Source: an uncultured Prevotella sp.
GTDB lineage: Bacteria > Bacteroidota > Bacteroidia > Bacteroidales > Bacteroidaceae
Length of the DNA: 33,821 bases
Assembly: GCA_938028745.1 (NCBI GenBank)
Contig: CALIZL010000107.1
Location: 1-33,821, forward strand
Direction of reading: 5' to 3'
How positions within the stretch are numbered: position 1 is the first letter of the stretch; every line of letters starts with the position of its first letter. The position numbers and the translations under genes are program-made. Shown here piece after piece: positions 16,938-25,587 of this stretch. The notes below the pieces were generated by a model. It was not told the DNA's origin, made no database searches, and was given only the letters and a program-made list of their open reading frames with translations.

Positions 16938-19562
16938 TTACTTCATTATCGTGTCGATGGCTTCGGCCATTATCCGCCTGCGGTCCTCGCGGTCTTTGAT
17001 GCACTCTAACGGAAAGCCGAAAAGATGACTTCGCCGACTGCCTGCCACATAAGCCACTGATGCAGGCCACCATCCAGCGTAGCGATAGCCCGCTGTGGCA
17101 TCGTCTAATGGGGTTAACACGTCTACCATTTGGGGCGCATAGTGCACGGCGTTGGGCGATTTGTAGAGCAAAGCCACAACGCTGTCGCGCGGAATAGAAT
17201 CTGTATCGCTCGCCAAAGGCCTGATGGCTGCGAGCAGTGTGTCGGTTCGCACCGTACCTTCGAACGATGCTTTGAACACATCGGCCAAGAAAACTTGCTC
17301 TAACGAGTCCCTCATGTCGGTGCCAACGTATGCTCCGCTTACAATCAATCGGCCGTTATTGCGACTGTATTCGCGTATAATCTTTTGAACGGTGGGCGTG
17401 AACGTCTTGTATTTCACGAGCGAATGGCCGTCGTTGCGTTGCAAGCCCAATGCGATGTCTATGCACTGATAGCGCGAAAGGCTGCATAATCCCTTCTCAA
17501 CGGCTTTCATTGATGCCGATACCACATTGTATTTCTTTATCGCAGCAAGGTCTTCAACGTGGGTTCGCGCCGTGTTTTGGGCATTTCCTGCAACCAATTG
17601 CCCTTGCAAACTTGTGTCGCTGTATCCTAATCCCTGCCATCCGTCAACGCCGGCAGCCCTTTTGTTGAAGTTCTGTTGGTAGCCAACCCACGCCGCTTGC
17701 GTTCCCAAACTTACTCCGAGGTCTTCGTTTAGGTCGAAACCTTGTTGTAGTGGCGTGCTGATTACAGCAGGAGAGGAAAGCCTGTCGAACCCATCGACCA
17801 CTAAAATGGTGCAGGTGGCCTCTGGTTGGTAATAGGCCGAGAGGGTTTCGGTTGTGAAACTCTCGCCTCCTTGGTTCACTGCCGCCACCTTAAAGCTATA
17901 TGTTGAGTGGGGACGCAAGGCGAGTTCAATCTCGTTTTGCTTAATCATTCGGCCGTTGTCAAAGTCAGCCGAGTCGATAGCCGTGTATAATATGTAGCCC
18001 GTTGGCTTGGCCGTGGGTTCCAATTCGTCTTCCGTTTCGCTCCATCCCAGCTTTATTCGTCCGTTGTAGAGGTAGTTGATGTGGAAGTTGGAGGGTGAAA
18101 GTGGACTGACAATAGCCGTTGTTGCATGTTGGTTGCAGATAAAACGGAGGATGCTTTTGTACACGGCGCGCGCCAAAGTGAACTTGAAGTTGGGGTCGTG
18201 ACCTAGCCGCATGTCGGGGAAATTCTGGTGCGACAGTGTCTCTAAGATGGCCGAAGGAATGTCGGGCATTCGTGTTTCCGAGTAGTTCTTGTCGATAAGC
18301 TCGCGAATTTCCCATCTTCCAAACTTTTGCACTAAGTCGTTGTGGATTGTTTCGAGCATGCTTTCGGCGAAGTTCAACGAAAGGTTTCGCGTTAAGCCAG
18401 TGGACAATCGTCCGTCGTTAAAATACGAAGTGCAGATGGCCAGTGAGCCAACGAGGTTCCTACTCTGCCTATCTGCCCCAGCATCACTGTGTATTCCCAA
18501 GCATAACTCAATGGGAATGCCCAGCCCTGGCTTTGTTGGCAAGAATACAGAACCACCTGCCCACCAATTGCTTATTAGGCCGCGAGCGTTTACATCGTCG
18601 CCATAGTCGTCGCGACCTTCTTTCGAACTGTACACTTCTTGCGGCGCGCCATACCATTGTGCGGCATATCTAGCTCCTTCCAAAGCTCTTGGCACACCGC
18701 TAATGTTTCCTCCGCGATGGATGTTTCCCATGCCTCCGCCGAAACGAACGGCATCGGCCGTTACCATTCCATCCTTTGTACAGAGGTTGTTCAGCACCAC
18801 ACAATTGCTTTCAGAGCACCCTTTTCCAAAGTCGAACGTGCCTAAATACACCCACGTTCCGCCTCCCATGCGTTGGTTTACGCTAAAAGTAGTGGCTTGT
18901 CCTTTGTGATATACGGTGTATTGCGCATTATCCGTACTTTCGGGTAGTGTTTGGTAACAAACATAAACGGCCTTTTTACCTTCGTCTTTAATTTGGGGGA
19001 TGAAGGCTATTTCACTTCGCTGGTCTTCTCGTTGAACGGCTCGTGCCATTCGTGCCGTACCCATTAAGAATGGATTCTCGCCGTCGGCATAAGTCGTTCG
19101 TGGGTTGGCAAAGCCGCTTGCAAACGTGTTACGCCAATGGTGCAGCCCGTTCTTTTCCTTATATATATGGTTGTTGCGGGTGTCGTTATCCACTATTGCC
19201 TCTTCTGTTTGTAAGTCGCGCTCTCTTGGCGACAGCACTATTGCCCCAGCCTTTTCTAACATAGGGATGAGATAAGGCAACACAATGGTAGGCGTGAAGA
19301 GGTCTTCGTTGGTGCCGAAGAGTGGTGGGCGTTGCCATTGCCACGAGTTGCGTTTGGCTTCGTAGTACAATCCATGACTGGCGCAGACGGATAAATGCCT
19401 GCCCCCCAGCCCTGCCGTTATGTTAAATGGCTTAGATAGGTTGGTGGTTAAGGGACGCCCTTGGTAGTCTAGGTCGACTAATAGGGCATTGGGTTGTGCC
19501 AAAGCTACGTTAGTAAAGCATGCGCTTACGAGCAGGTTGCACCACAAAAGAAACTTATTCAT
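16938..19562 (-). CDS. Secreted N-acetylmuramoyl-L-alanine amidase-like protein ('xanthan lyase' type) with golvesin-like insertion
   Basis: An 874-aa exported protein (signal peptide about 1-22, ending NVALAQ). The Amidase_3 fold appears split. H63 and E68 lie in CASHGLYYE; the first half ends near residue 120 with the VLSPRERD strand. H358 (LGIHSDAG) and E441 (AILETLSHQN) complete the zinc/catalytic set. Between them, about 165-280, sits a golvesin C-terminal-like beta domain (RMGGGTWVYLGTFDF; TADAVRFGGG). A fibronectin-III-like segment follows at about 490-585. The C-terminal 290 residues resemble the domain that gives related Bacteroidetes proteins the name 'xanthan lyase'. A cell-wall or polysaccharide role is likely; lyase activity is not supported by what I can see. 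Confidence 0.82.
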   Translation of the reverse strand: MNKFLLWCNLLVSACFTNVALAQPNALLVDLDYQGRPLTTNLSKPFNITAGLGGRHLSVCASHGLYYEAKRNSWQWQRPPLFGTNEDLFTPTIVLPYLIPMLEKAGAIVLSPRERDLQTEEAIVDNDTRNNHIYKEKNGLHHWRNTFASGFANPRTTYADGENPFLMGTARMARAVQREDQRSEIAFIPQIKDEGKKAVYVCYQTLPESTDNAQYTVYHKGQATTFSVNQRMGGGTWVYLGTFDFGKGCSESNCVVLNNLCTKDGMVTADAVRFGGGMGNIHRGGNISGVPRALEGARYAAQWYGAPQEVYSSKEGRDDYGDDVNARGLISNWWAGGSVFLPTKPGLGIPIELCLGIHSDAGADRQSRNLVGSLAICTSYFNDGRLSTGLTRNLSLNFAESMLETIHNDLVQKFGRWEIRELIDKNYSETRMPDIPSAILETLSHQNFPDMRLGHDPNFKFTLARAVYKSILRFICNQHATTAIVSPLSPSNFHINYLYNGRIKLGWSETEDELEPTAKPTGYILYTAIDSADFDNGRMIKQNEIELALRPHSTYSFKVAAVNQGGESFTTETLSAYYQPEATCTILVVDGFDRLSSPAVISTPLQQGFDLNEDLGVSLGTQAAWVGYQQNFNKRAAGVDGWQGLGYSDTSLQGQLVAGNAQNTARTHVEDLAAIKKYNVVSASMKAVEKGLCSLSRYQCIDIALGLQRNDGHSLVKYKTFTPTVQKIIREYSRNNGRLIVSGAYVGTDMRDSLEQVFLADVFKASFEGTVRTDTLLAAIRPLASDTDSIPRDSVVALLYKSPNAVHYAPQMVDVLTPLDDATAGYRYAGWWPASVAYVAGSRRSHLFGFPLECIKDREDRRRIMAEAIDTIMK

Positions 19563-19571
19563 TCCAGTGTG

Positions 19572-20126
19572 TTACATGTCACCAATGGTGAACAGTTCGG
19601 GATTTTTGCCTTTGAAGTTTTTGAAATACAGTTTAATCTCTTTCATGTCGGCCTCTACGTCGCCCGTTGGTTCAATCATCCGTGTGCATTCAATCAACTT
19701 GCGTTCGTAGTCAACGCCATATAGCAAGATAGGTATGCCGGCCTTTTGGGCGATGAAATAAAAGCCTTTTTTCCAATCGGGGTTTAGCGAACGCGTTCCT
19801 TCGGGCGTGACACAAAGGCTAAACGTGTCGGCCTTTCTTGCCAACTCTGCAAGGTTGTCTGTCATGCTTGTTTTCTTGTCGCGCCAAACAGGAATGCCCC
19901 CAAGCTTTCTCCATATGGGGCCAAGCGGCCAAAAGAACCATTCTTTTTTCATGAGAAAGCCGCTGGACATGTTTTCTGCCCTAGCGAAAAGCTGGCCAAT
20001 AAGGAAGTCCATATTGCTTGTGTGGGGTGCCAAACAGATGATATATTTCTTTGGATGTGCCACCGTGATGTTGGTTTTCCATCCCATACGTCGGTATAGT
20101 AACCACGCACAGATATTCTTTAACAT
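19572..20126 (-). CDS. PlsC-like lysophospholipid acyltransferase
   Basis: A 184-aa acyltransferase of the PlsC/LPLAT superfamily. The catalytic HX4D motif is HTSNMD and the substrate-binding EGTRS motif is in VTPEGTRSLNP. Short for the family (usually about 240 aa), it lacks an N-terminal membrane anchor and resembles the compact Bacteroidetes type. It probably transfers a fatty acid to a lyso-lipid at the inner membrane; the acceptor is unknown. The stop is 9 bp before the amidase-like gene, so it likely heads a three-gene envelope-related operon. The region 20127-20311 upstream holds no other gene. Confidence 0.88.
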   Translation of the reverse strand: MLKNICAWLLYRRMGWKTNITVAHPKKYIICLAPHTSNMDFLIGQLFARAENMSSGFLMKKEWFFWPLGPIWRKLGGIPVWRDKKTSMTDNLAELARKADTFSLCVTPEGTRSLNPDWKKGFYFIAQKAGIPILLYGVDYERKLIECTRMIEPTGDVEADMKEIKLYFKNFKGKNPELFTIGDM

Positions 20127-20311
20127 TATTTGTTGTTTGCTAGCTGTAATTTCTTACTTTGTTTTTTCAGCATATCGAACTGCCTCCACGGCAGTCGTTA
20201 GCCATTGCCACGAGGCCTTGTTCTCTCGAACGCTTGTCCTTCGCAGCTTATACTGTTATCTTCATTTCTTCTTTTCGGCTCTTAATCTTTCACCTTCGGC
20301 CTAATGCCGCG

Positions 20312-20581
20312 CTATTGCAGATGTGCTATTTGGTCAATAACTTCCGATACGGTGTTGTTGAAATCCTTTATAAGCTGTTTGTAAAACACCTTTGCGGGCA
20401 TGCCTGGCTCGGGATGCGAAATTCTTCTAACAAAGTCGTTCTGTATGTTGATGATAGATGCCAACAACGCATTGATGTTGTCTTTATCGGCATTTTCGGA
20501 GTAGAGCGAAGCGGCCACGCCCTCCGCAAACAGCTCGGAACAAATATAGTTCACGCTTTTTTTCAATTCTCTTTTGTTCAT
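20312..20581 (-). CDS. Hypothetical protein, 89 aa
   Basis: A small helical, soluble protein (MNKRELKKSVNYICSELFAE ...) with no recognised domain. A promoter-like pair at 20667-20694 precedes it, supporting transcription as its own unit, with a leader of about 80 nt. The divergent neighbour is pfp. Function unknown. Confidence 0.75.
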   Translation of the reverse strand: MNKRELKKSVNYICSELFAEGVAASLYSENADKDNINALLASIINIQNDFVRRISHPEPGMPAKVFYKQLIKDFNNTVSEVIDQIAHLQ

Positions 20582-20666
20582 ACTGCATTAAATTTTAGGG
20601 GTGTCCCTGCCCCGTTAAAACAATGATTGTTGCAGTTGATTGCACAATGGGCCTTCAACCAAAAGC

Positions 20667-20694
20667 CAAAGATAACAAAAAATATGATACCAAA
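20667..20694 (-). promoter_or_regulatory. Promoter-like pair upstream of the 89-aa gene
   Basis: On the minus strand TTTG (20691-20694), 16 bp, TATCTTTG (20667-20674). The -7 box matches fully; the spacing is short. Confidence 0.5.
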
Positions 20695-20746
20695 CACTAT
20701 TTGAGCAAAAAAATATGACTTAATTTTCATTTGTTGCGTTTTTCTG

Positions 20747-20776
20747 TTTGAGTGTGCAACAAATTTGGTACTTTTG
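20747..20776 (+). promoter_or_regulatory. Promoter of pfp
   Basis: TTTG at 20747-20750, 18 bp, TACTTTTG at 20769-20776. Predicted start near 20783, giving a leader of about 118 nt before the ATG at 20901. Confidence 0.7.
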
Positions 20777-20900
20777 CAGTAGAAGAACTAAATGGATTTG
20801 CTGCGAACGCGTCTTGTTGGCGGCAAGTTGCCATTAATCACTGTTTACAGTTTATACATACGTTTAAATTTTTATCATATTTAATAATTCAAATAAGAGA

Positions 20901-22541
20901 ATGGAAAAAAGTGCATTGCAGAAAGCGAGAGCTTCTTACCAGCCCAAATTGCCAAAGGCACTTCAAGGTGCAGTGAAAGTGAGCGAGGGCGCTCCTACAA
21001 AGAGTGTAGACAATCAGGATGAGATTAAGAAATTGTTCCCCAACACATACGGAATGCCCTTGGTTGAGTTCGTACAAGGCGACGAAATGCCTTCGAAAGA
21101 AATAAACGTGGGCATTATACTTAGCGGCGGACAAGCACCTGGCGGTCACAACGTGATTTCGGGATTGTTCGACGAGGTGAAACGCCTGAACCCCAATAAC
21201 CGCCTTTACGGTTTCCTTATGGGTCCTGGCGGACTTGTAGACCACAATTACATTGAAATAACGGCCGACTTCATTGACGAGTATCGCAACACCGGCGGTT
21301 TCGACATGATTGGTAGCGGACGTACGAAACTGGAAACAACCGAGCAGTTTGAAAAGGGCTTAGAGATTATCCGCAAGTTGGACATTAAGGCCATCGTTAT
21401 TATCGGCGGCGACGACTCGAACACCAACGCATGCGTATTGGCCGAATATTATGCAGCCAAGAATTACGGCGTACAAGTTATCGGTTGCCCCAAAACTATC
21501 GACGGCGACTTGAAGAACGAGCAGATTGAGACTTCTTTCGGTTTCGATACTGCCACAAAGACTTACAGCGAGCTTATCGGAAACATCGAACGCGACTGCA
21601 ATTCTGCCCGCAAATATTGGCATTTCGTTAAGCTGATGGGACGTTCGGCATCGCACATCGCCTTGGAATGCGCCTTGCAAACACAGCCTAACATCTGTAT
21701 CATCTCCGAAGAGGTAGAGGTGAAAGACCTAACGCTAAACGATATCATCGAAGAAATTGCCTCGGCGGTGGCTTATCGTGCCGCCAACGGACAGAACTTC
21801 GGCGTTGTGCTCATTCCCGAAGGACTTATTGAGTTTGTACCGGCCATCGGTAGACTGATACAAGAGTTGAACGACCTGCTGGCAGCGCATGGCTCCGACT
21901 ACAAAGACCTTGACAAAGACGCACAACGCGCTTACATCATGGAGCACCTTTCGGCCGAGAACAAGGCTACGTTCAAAACACTTCCACACAGTGTTGCCCG
22001 CCAATTGTCGCTCGACCGCGACCCACACGGAAACGTTCAGGTATCGCTCATCGAAACCGAGAAACTTATTTCCGAAATGGTAGATGCCAAATTGGACGAA
22101 TGGGCTAAGGAAGGTAAGTACAATGGCCGTTTTGCAGCTTTGCACCACTTCATGGGATACGAAGGCCGTTGCGCTGCTCCCTCTAACTTCGATGCCGACT
22201 ACTGCTATGCCTTGGGTACAAGCGCAGCCCTGCTCATTGCCAGCGGCAAAACGGGTTACATGGCTATCGTTAAGAACACGACGGCTCAAGCCGACGAGTG
22301 GAAAGCAGGCGGAGTGCCCATCACGATGATGATGAACATGGAAAGACGTAATGGCGAGATGAAACCTGTTATCCGCAAGGCTCTGGTTGAACTCGACGGC
22401 AAACCCTTCAAGGCTTTTGCTGCTAAACGCGACGAGTGGGCAAAGAACACTTGCTACATCTATCCTGGTCCTATTCAATATTGGGGGCCAAGCGAGGTTT
22501 GCGATGTTCCCACACGTACATTGCTTCTCGAGCAAGCGTAA
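20901..22541 (+). CDS. pfp: Diphosphate--fructose-6-phosphate 1-phosphotransferase
   Basis: A 546-aa PPi-dependent phosphofructokinase of the long type. It phosphorylates fructose 6-phosphate reversibly using pyrophosphate in the cytoplasm. The substrate-binding loop is SGGQAPGGHN (75-84). Two signatures separate it from ATP enzymes: GGDDS at 169-173 (ATP-PFK has GGDGS) and PKTIDGD at 197-203, with lysine where ATP-PFK has glycine. Length is normal for the long PPi class. Monocistronic: own promoter at 20747-20776 and a strong terminator at 22558-22600. Codon use is more biased than in neighbours (many GGC, AAG), consistent with high expression. Confidence 0.96.
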   Translation: MEKSALQKARASYQPKLPKALQGAVKVSEGAPTKSVDNQDEIKKLFPNTYGMPLVEFVQGDEMPSKEINVGIILSGGQAPGGHNVISGLFDEVKRLNPNNRLYGFLMGPGGLVDHNYIEITADFIDEYRNTGGFDMIGSGRTKLETTEQFEKGLEIIRKLDIKAIVIIGGDDSNTNACVLAEYYAAKNYGVQVIGCPKTIDGDLKNEQIETSFGFDTATKTYSELIGNIERDCNSARKYWHFVKLMGRSASHIALECALQTQPNICIISEEVEVKDLTLNDIIEEIASAVAYRAANGQNFGVVLIPEGLIEFVPAIGRLIQELNDLLAAHGSDYKDLDKDAQRAYIMEHLSAENKATFKTLPHSVARQLSLDRDPHGNVQVSLIETEKLISEMVDAKLDEWAKEGKYNGRFAALHHFMGYEGRCAAPSNFDADYCYALGTSAALLIASGKTGYMAIVKNTTAQADEWKAGGVPITMMMNMERRNGEMKPVIRKALVELDGKPFKAFAAKRDEWAKNTCYIYPGPIQYWGPSEVCDVPTRTLLLEQA

Positions 22542-22557
22542 CATTACACAGTGAAGA

Positions 22558-22600
22558 CAAGAACCCACATCTTTGCGGGGTGGGTTCTTGCCCTTTTCCT
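22558..22600 (+). terminator. Terminator of pfp
   Basis: A perfect 11-bp stem (22558-22568 with 22580-22590) around an 11-nt loop, followed by CCCTTTTCCTCTT, 17 bp after the pfp stop. Confidence 0.85.
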
Positions 22601-22618
22601 CTTATACCATCAAGTTAT

Positions 22619-22651
22619 GCCCCTAGCCAAAGGCTTTGTCGGGGCTTTGTA
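22619..22651 (+). terminator. Second hairpin downstream of pfp
   Basis: GCCCC (22619-22623) pairs with GGGGC (22641-22645) and AGCC (22625-22628) with GGCT (22632-22635), followed by TTTGTATT. Either a back-up terminator for pfp or a leader structure of the GH25 gene. Confidence 0.45.
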
Positions 22652-22723
22652 TTCAATTCCATTCAGGTGCTAGTTTGTTCTCGTACAGCCCACAAGGCGG
22701 TATAAGCGCAACGCTGTTGATAC

Positions 22724-23611
22724 ATGGCAAAGAAATCTTCAACGAGGGTTCGTAATAAAAGAAACACAAGGAGAAGTGGTGGTCGCGGCAGACATCGCGC
22801 CCGTTTCTTCTCTTTTCTCATTCCCGGCTTTCTTCGTTCGTCGCGTCGTTGGGCGTGGTGGCTTGGTGGTGTGGGTGTGGTATGCCTTTATGTATGGGTG
22901 TTTTATTACTTCTTTGTTGGTCCTACGGGCTTTCGATGGCGTGCTTTGTATGGCGATGCGAACTACCCAGACGGCTTTGCCATCCATGGGATAGACATTT
23001 CACATTATCAAGGCAATATCAATTGGGACAAATTGAGCGATGCAACCATCGATGGTTTCCCTCTTAAATTCGTCATCGTGAAGTCGACAGAGGGCTCATC
23101 GGCTATCGACGAGAACTTCAACGACAACTTTTACCAAGCCCGCGAATATGGTTTTATTCGTGGTGCTTACCATTTTTGGAGCAACAAGTCGTCGGCAAGG
23201 GCGCAAGCCAACTTCTTTTTGAAACAAGTGCACCTTGAAGAAGGCGACCTACCACCTGTACTAGACGTTGAACACAAGCCCAAAAACCGCTCAGTGGAAG
23301 ATTTTCAGCGTGACGTGTTGACTTGGTTGCACATTGTTGAAGACAAGTATCATGTTAAACCAATCATCTATACCTATTATAAGTTTAAGGAACAATACCT
23401 TAGTGCACCTGTGTTTGACGACTACCCTTATTGGATTGCCCATTATTACGTAGAGAAAGTGGAATATAAGGGAAAATGGAACTTTTGGCAACATACCGAT
23501 GCAGGCCGCTTAGACGGTATTCGTGGGTATGTGGACTTGAATATCTTTAATGGCTCTTTTTACGAACTGAAACGCCTAACCATCGGCTCGGAACGTATTT
23601 TTGGCGAGTAG
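22724..23611 (+). CDS. Membrane-anchored GH25 lysozyme (N-acetylmuramidase)
   Basis: A 295-aa protein that should cleave the beta-1,4 bond between MurNAc and GlcNAc in peptidoglycan. A very basic N-terminus (residues 1-43) precedes a single transmembrane segment (about 44-66), so the enzyme domain faces the periplasm. GH25 hallmarks: GIDISHYQG with D91, FVIVKSTEG, RGAYHFW, and VLDVEH with D181 and E183 as the catalytic pair by family comparison. It ends with FWQHTDAGRLDGI and a YVDLNIFNG strand, complete for the family. No phage genes are nearby, so this looks like a housekeeping wall hydrolase. No clear promoter was found upstream. Confidence 0.93.
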   Translation: MAKKSSTRVRNKRNTRRSGGRGRHRARFFSFLIPGFLRSSRRWAWWLGGVGVVCLYVWVFYYFFVGPTGFRWRALYGDANYPDGFAIHGIDISHYQGNINWDKLSDATIDGFPLKFVIVKSTEGSSAIDENFNDNFYQAREYGFIRGAYHFWSNKSSARAQANFFLKQVHLEEGDLPPVLDVEHKPKNRSVEDFQRDVLTWLHIVEDKYHVKPIIYTYYKFKEQYLSAPVFDDYPYWIAHYYVEKVEYKGKWNFWQHTDAGRLDGIRGYVDLNIFNGSFYELKRLTIGSERIFGE

Positions 23612-23668
23612 AGTAGGCATAGCAATGTTGTTATGCGCACAATTCACCAAGTTTTGTTTCTTTTAGCC

Positions 23669-23704
23669 TTTAACCCAGCGACCATCAGACCGCTTATTCA
23701 ATGA
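23669..23704. repeat. Remnant of an F2 element end
   Basis: Aligns with the left end of the F2 copy at 33253-33289, sharing TTAAC, CATCA and ACCGCTTAT. The rest of the element is missing. It lies on the same side of F1 copy B as the F2 element of the other two loci. Confidence 0.45.
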
Positions 23705-23764
23705 AGTCGTTTTGATTTTTAATATCTCTACAATGTGCGAGGAGTTCAGGACAAGTCAACTCAC

Positions 23765-23891
23765 CGACTTATAAACTCGCTAAAACCCAGCGACTCCCAA
23801 AGATATCAACCACTCATTAACTCATCAACTCATCAACTCACAAGCTCACAAGCTCACTAACTCTTCAACTCATAAAATCATCTACTCAAAA
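23765..23891. repeat. F3 octamer array
   Basis: From 23812 to 23891 the sequence is ten consecutive 8-nt words: ACTCATTA, ACTCATCA, ACTCATCA, ACTCACAA, GCTCACAA, GCTCACTA, ACTCTTCA, ACTCATAA, AATCATCT, ACTCAAAA. Less regular words extend back to about 23765. The complement of this motif appears at 58-160. No ORF. Confidence 0.8.
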
Positions 23892-23924
23892 ACTTAAATC
23901 ATTATCTTATATTTTACAAAACCA

Positions 23925-24565
23925 CTCTAATTTTCGCATCGTTCTAGCGAAAATATAGGTTATAAAGTTGGTAAAAATCCACTTTTTCTAACCTTTCATG
24001 TTTTAAATTTTGTCTACATTCAAGGGAAGAACCTGCGTTTTGCACCATTTTACCTTTCTAGTTTGGTTGCCGACTCGTATTTTTTCAACTCCAATTACCC
24101 ACTTTTAGCCCCTAAAAACCCACTTTTTAACAACTATTTTGCCCATTTCAGCCATGTTTCTCATCGCTCAAAAGGGTTTTGTTTATACCATTGTAATGCA
24201 TATATATACTTAATCGCCTTGCATTTAGCGGCAAATTGCACTGCATTTAGCACCAAAACGCGCTCCATTTAGCACCAAAACGCACTCCATTTTGCATCAA
24301 AACGCACTCCATTTGGCACCAAAACGCACTCCATTTTGCGGCAAAACGCACTATATTTTGCTGCAAATAGCCTCGAAGTAGGTGTAAGTGGCGGCCTTTG
24401 CTAATAAATATTCATTCTGCCGCGTGCATTTGCTAACCCTATTTTGCATCAAAACAAACCTTCGCGAGAATCGTTTTTTTGTGGCAAGGTGAGCGAGTGC
24501 TGGGCAGAAAGGGCACTCATAATGTTAAATTTCTGACCGAAAACTATACAAAACAAATGTACAGC
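23925..24565 (-). repeat. F1 dispersed repeat, copy B (inverted)
   Basis: About 640 bp, inverted relative to copy A at 9222-9890. Shared blocks: TTCTAGCGAAAAT (about 23951-23963), CCTTTCTAGTTTGGTTG (about 24053-24069), a 20-nt identical block at 24452-24471 and a 23-nt identical block at 24512-24534. Contains the 22-bp array at 24222-24375. No conserved ORF. Confidence 0.85.
24222..24375 (-). repeat. 22-bp tandem array in F1 copy B (7 units)
   Basis: Seven contiguous units of exactly 22 bp starting at 24222, 24244, 24266, 24288, 24310, 24332 and 24354. The core is CATTT-GCACCAAAACGCACTC with one to a few changes; the first and last units are most diverged. No spacers. Confidence 0.9.
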
Positions 24566-24961
24566 AAGCACGTGCGAGTGGGCAACGGCACGGAAAGCGT
24601 GTAGGCTTGCGACGACCAGCGCAAGCGGTTGTAGGGTGCGCTACTCACATGCAATGGGAACAGCATCATGGAAAAGCAGAAATAATGTGGCATCGACAAG
24701 CGGTTTTCTGTTTATGGAAACTGCATAGAATAACTTCCACCCAAACACATTTTGAAACCTAACCACGTTTTGCCATTGACAAATGGGGTAAAATATCAGA
24801 TTTCTGTGTACCTTTGTCAGGCACTTCCTACATGAGCAGGGTGTACATTTTGCTTTTACAGCACAAAGACATAAACTCCTCTCACTTTGTTGAAATACTA
24901 AAAGTCAAGGCTACTTCATTATGAAATTACTGAAAATGGTAGAATAAAAACTTAGTATCTT
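24566..24961. other. Non-coding region after F1 copy B
   Basis: About 400 bp without a supported gene. Contains a 7-bp perfect hairpin (24605-24611 with 24620-24626, loop 8). A TACCTTTG word near 24810 matches a -7 box but has no TTTG at the right distance, so it is only a weak candidate promoter for the gene at 24962. Confidence 0.4.
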
Positions 24962-25447
24962 ATGGTAAACGGAAAAGAAAAAGACACAATGAAGACAGGC
25001 TGTAAGGAATGTTATGCCGACAATAATCGGGCAACACCTTTGCTTAACCCCGAAGATTGTTTGCATCATCATCGCCAATATGTGTGCAATAGCTGTGGCA
25101 GATGTATCTGTGCAGACGTAGATGCAAAGGGGAGGTTTCGTGCCAAGTTCCCTTTTAAGTCGCTTGATGTAGCCATTTTGTATCTGCGAGCAGCCGAAGT
25201 GGTGTGGCAAAAGCCTTGCGAAATCTACGAAATAGAGAGCGATAAGGGGAGAAAAGAATACAAGATATTCCCCTCGGAGTTGGAGTTGAACCATTATTTG
25301 CACAACAATAAGCATAAGCGTTGCACCTCTGCACAACCTTTGTTTGTGTCTCCTAGATACACGGCCAGCACTTCCCAGCAGCTGCGTATGCTAACAAAGG
25401 GTGAGATTGAGAAGTATTTGAAAGAACATTACTGGCAGTACAAATGA
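24962..25447 (+). CDS. Hypothetical Cys/His-rich protein, 161 aa
   Basis: I do not recognise a family. The first 50 residues carry C14, C17, C33, H35-H37, C42, C45, C48 and C50 (CKEC; HHHRQYVCNSCGRCIC), which looks like one or two zinc sites. The rest is soluble and mixed helix/strand, with a basic C-terminus. The true start could be the ATG at 24989 (MKTGCKEC), since the first nine residues are poor in structure. It lies just beyond F1 copy B and converges on the C10 protease across a shared terminator. Possibly a nucleic-acid or regulatory protein; that is a guess from the Cys pattern only. Confidence 0.7.
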   Translation: MVNGKEKDTMKTGCKECYADNNRATPLLNPEDCLHHHRQYVCNSCGRCICADVDAKGRFRAKFPFKSLDVAILYLRAAEVVWQKPCEIYEIESDKGRKEYKIFPSELELNHYLHNNKHKRCTSAQPLFVSPRYTASTSQQLRMLTKGEIEKYLKEHYWQYK

Positions 25448-25587
25448 ATGTTGCAAGAAATAAATTTTGAAACCACATCAACTCATTTCCCTTCGTTCTG
25501 CAAACTCAATGCTCTTGTGTTGCAATTTACCTTGCACTTGCATTGCTTTTGCCTTGCAACTATATCCCATAGAGATATAAAAACGTC

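Noticed and set aside
21735..22568. 277-aa antisense ORF over pfp
   Set aside because: Opposite strand of a highly conserved gene; no family features, promoter or context.
22724..23611. Prophage lysis gene interpretation of the GH25 lysozyme
   Set aside because: No holin, tail or integrase genes around; the N-terminal membrane anchor suits a housekeeping wall enzyme.
24911..25336. 141-aa minus-strand ORF
   Set aside because: Antisense to the Cys/His-rich gene, whose Cys pattern and shared terminator give better support; this frame is an unstructured hydrophobic mix.
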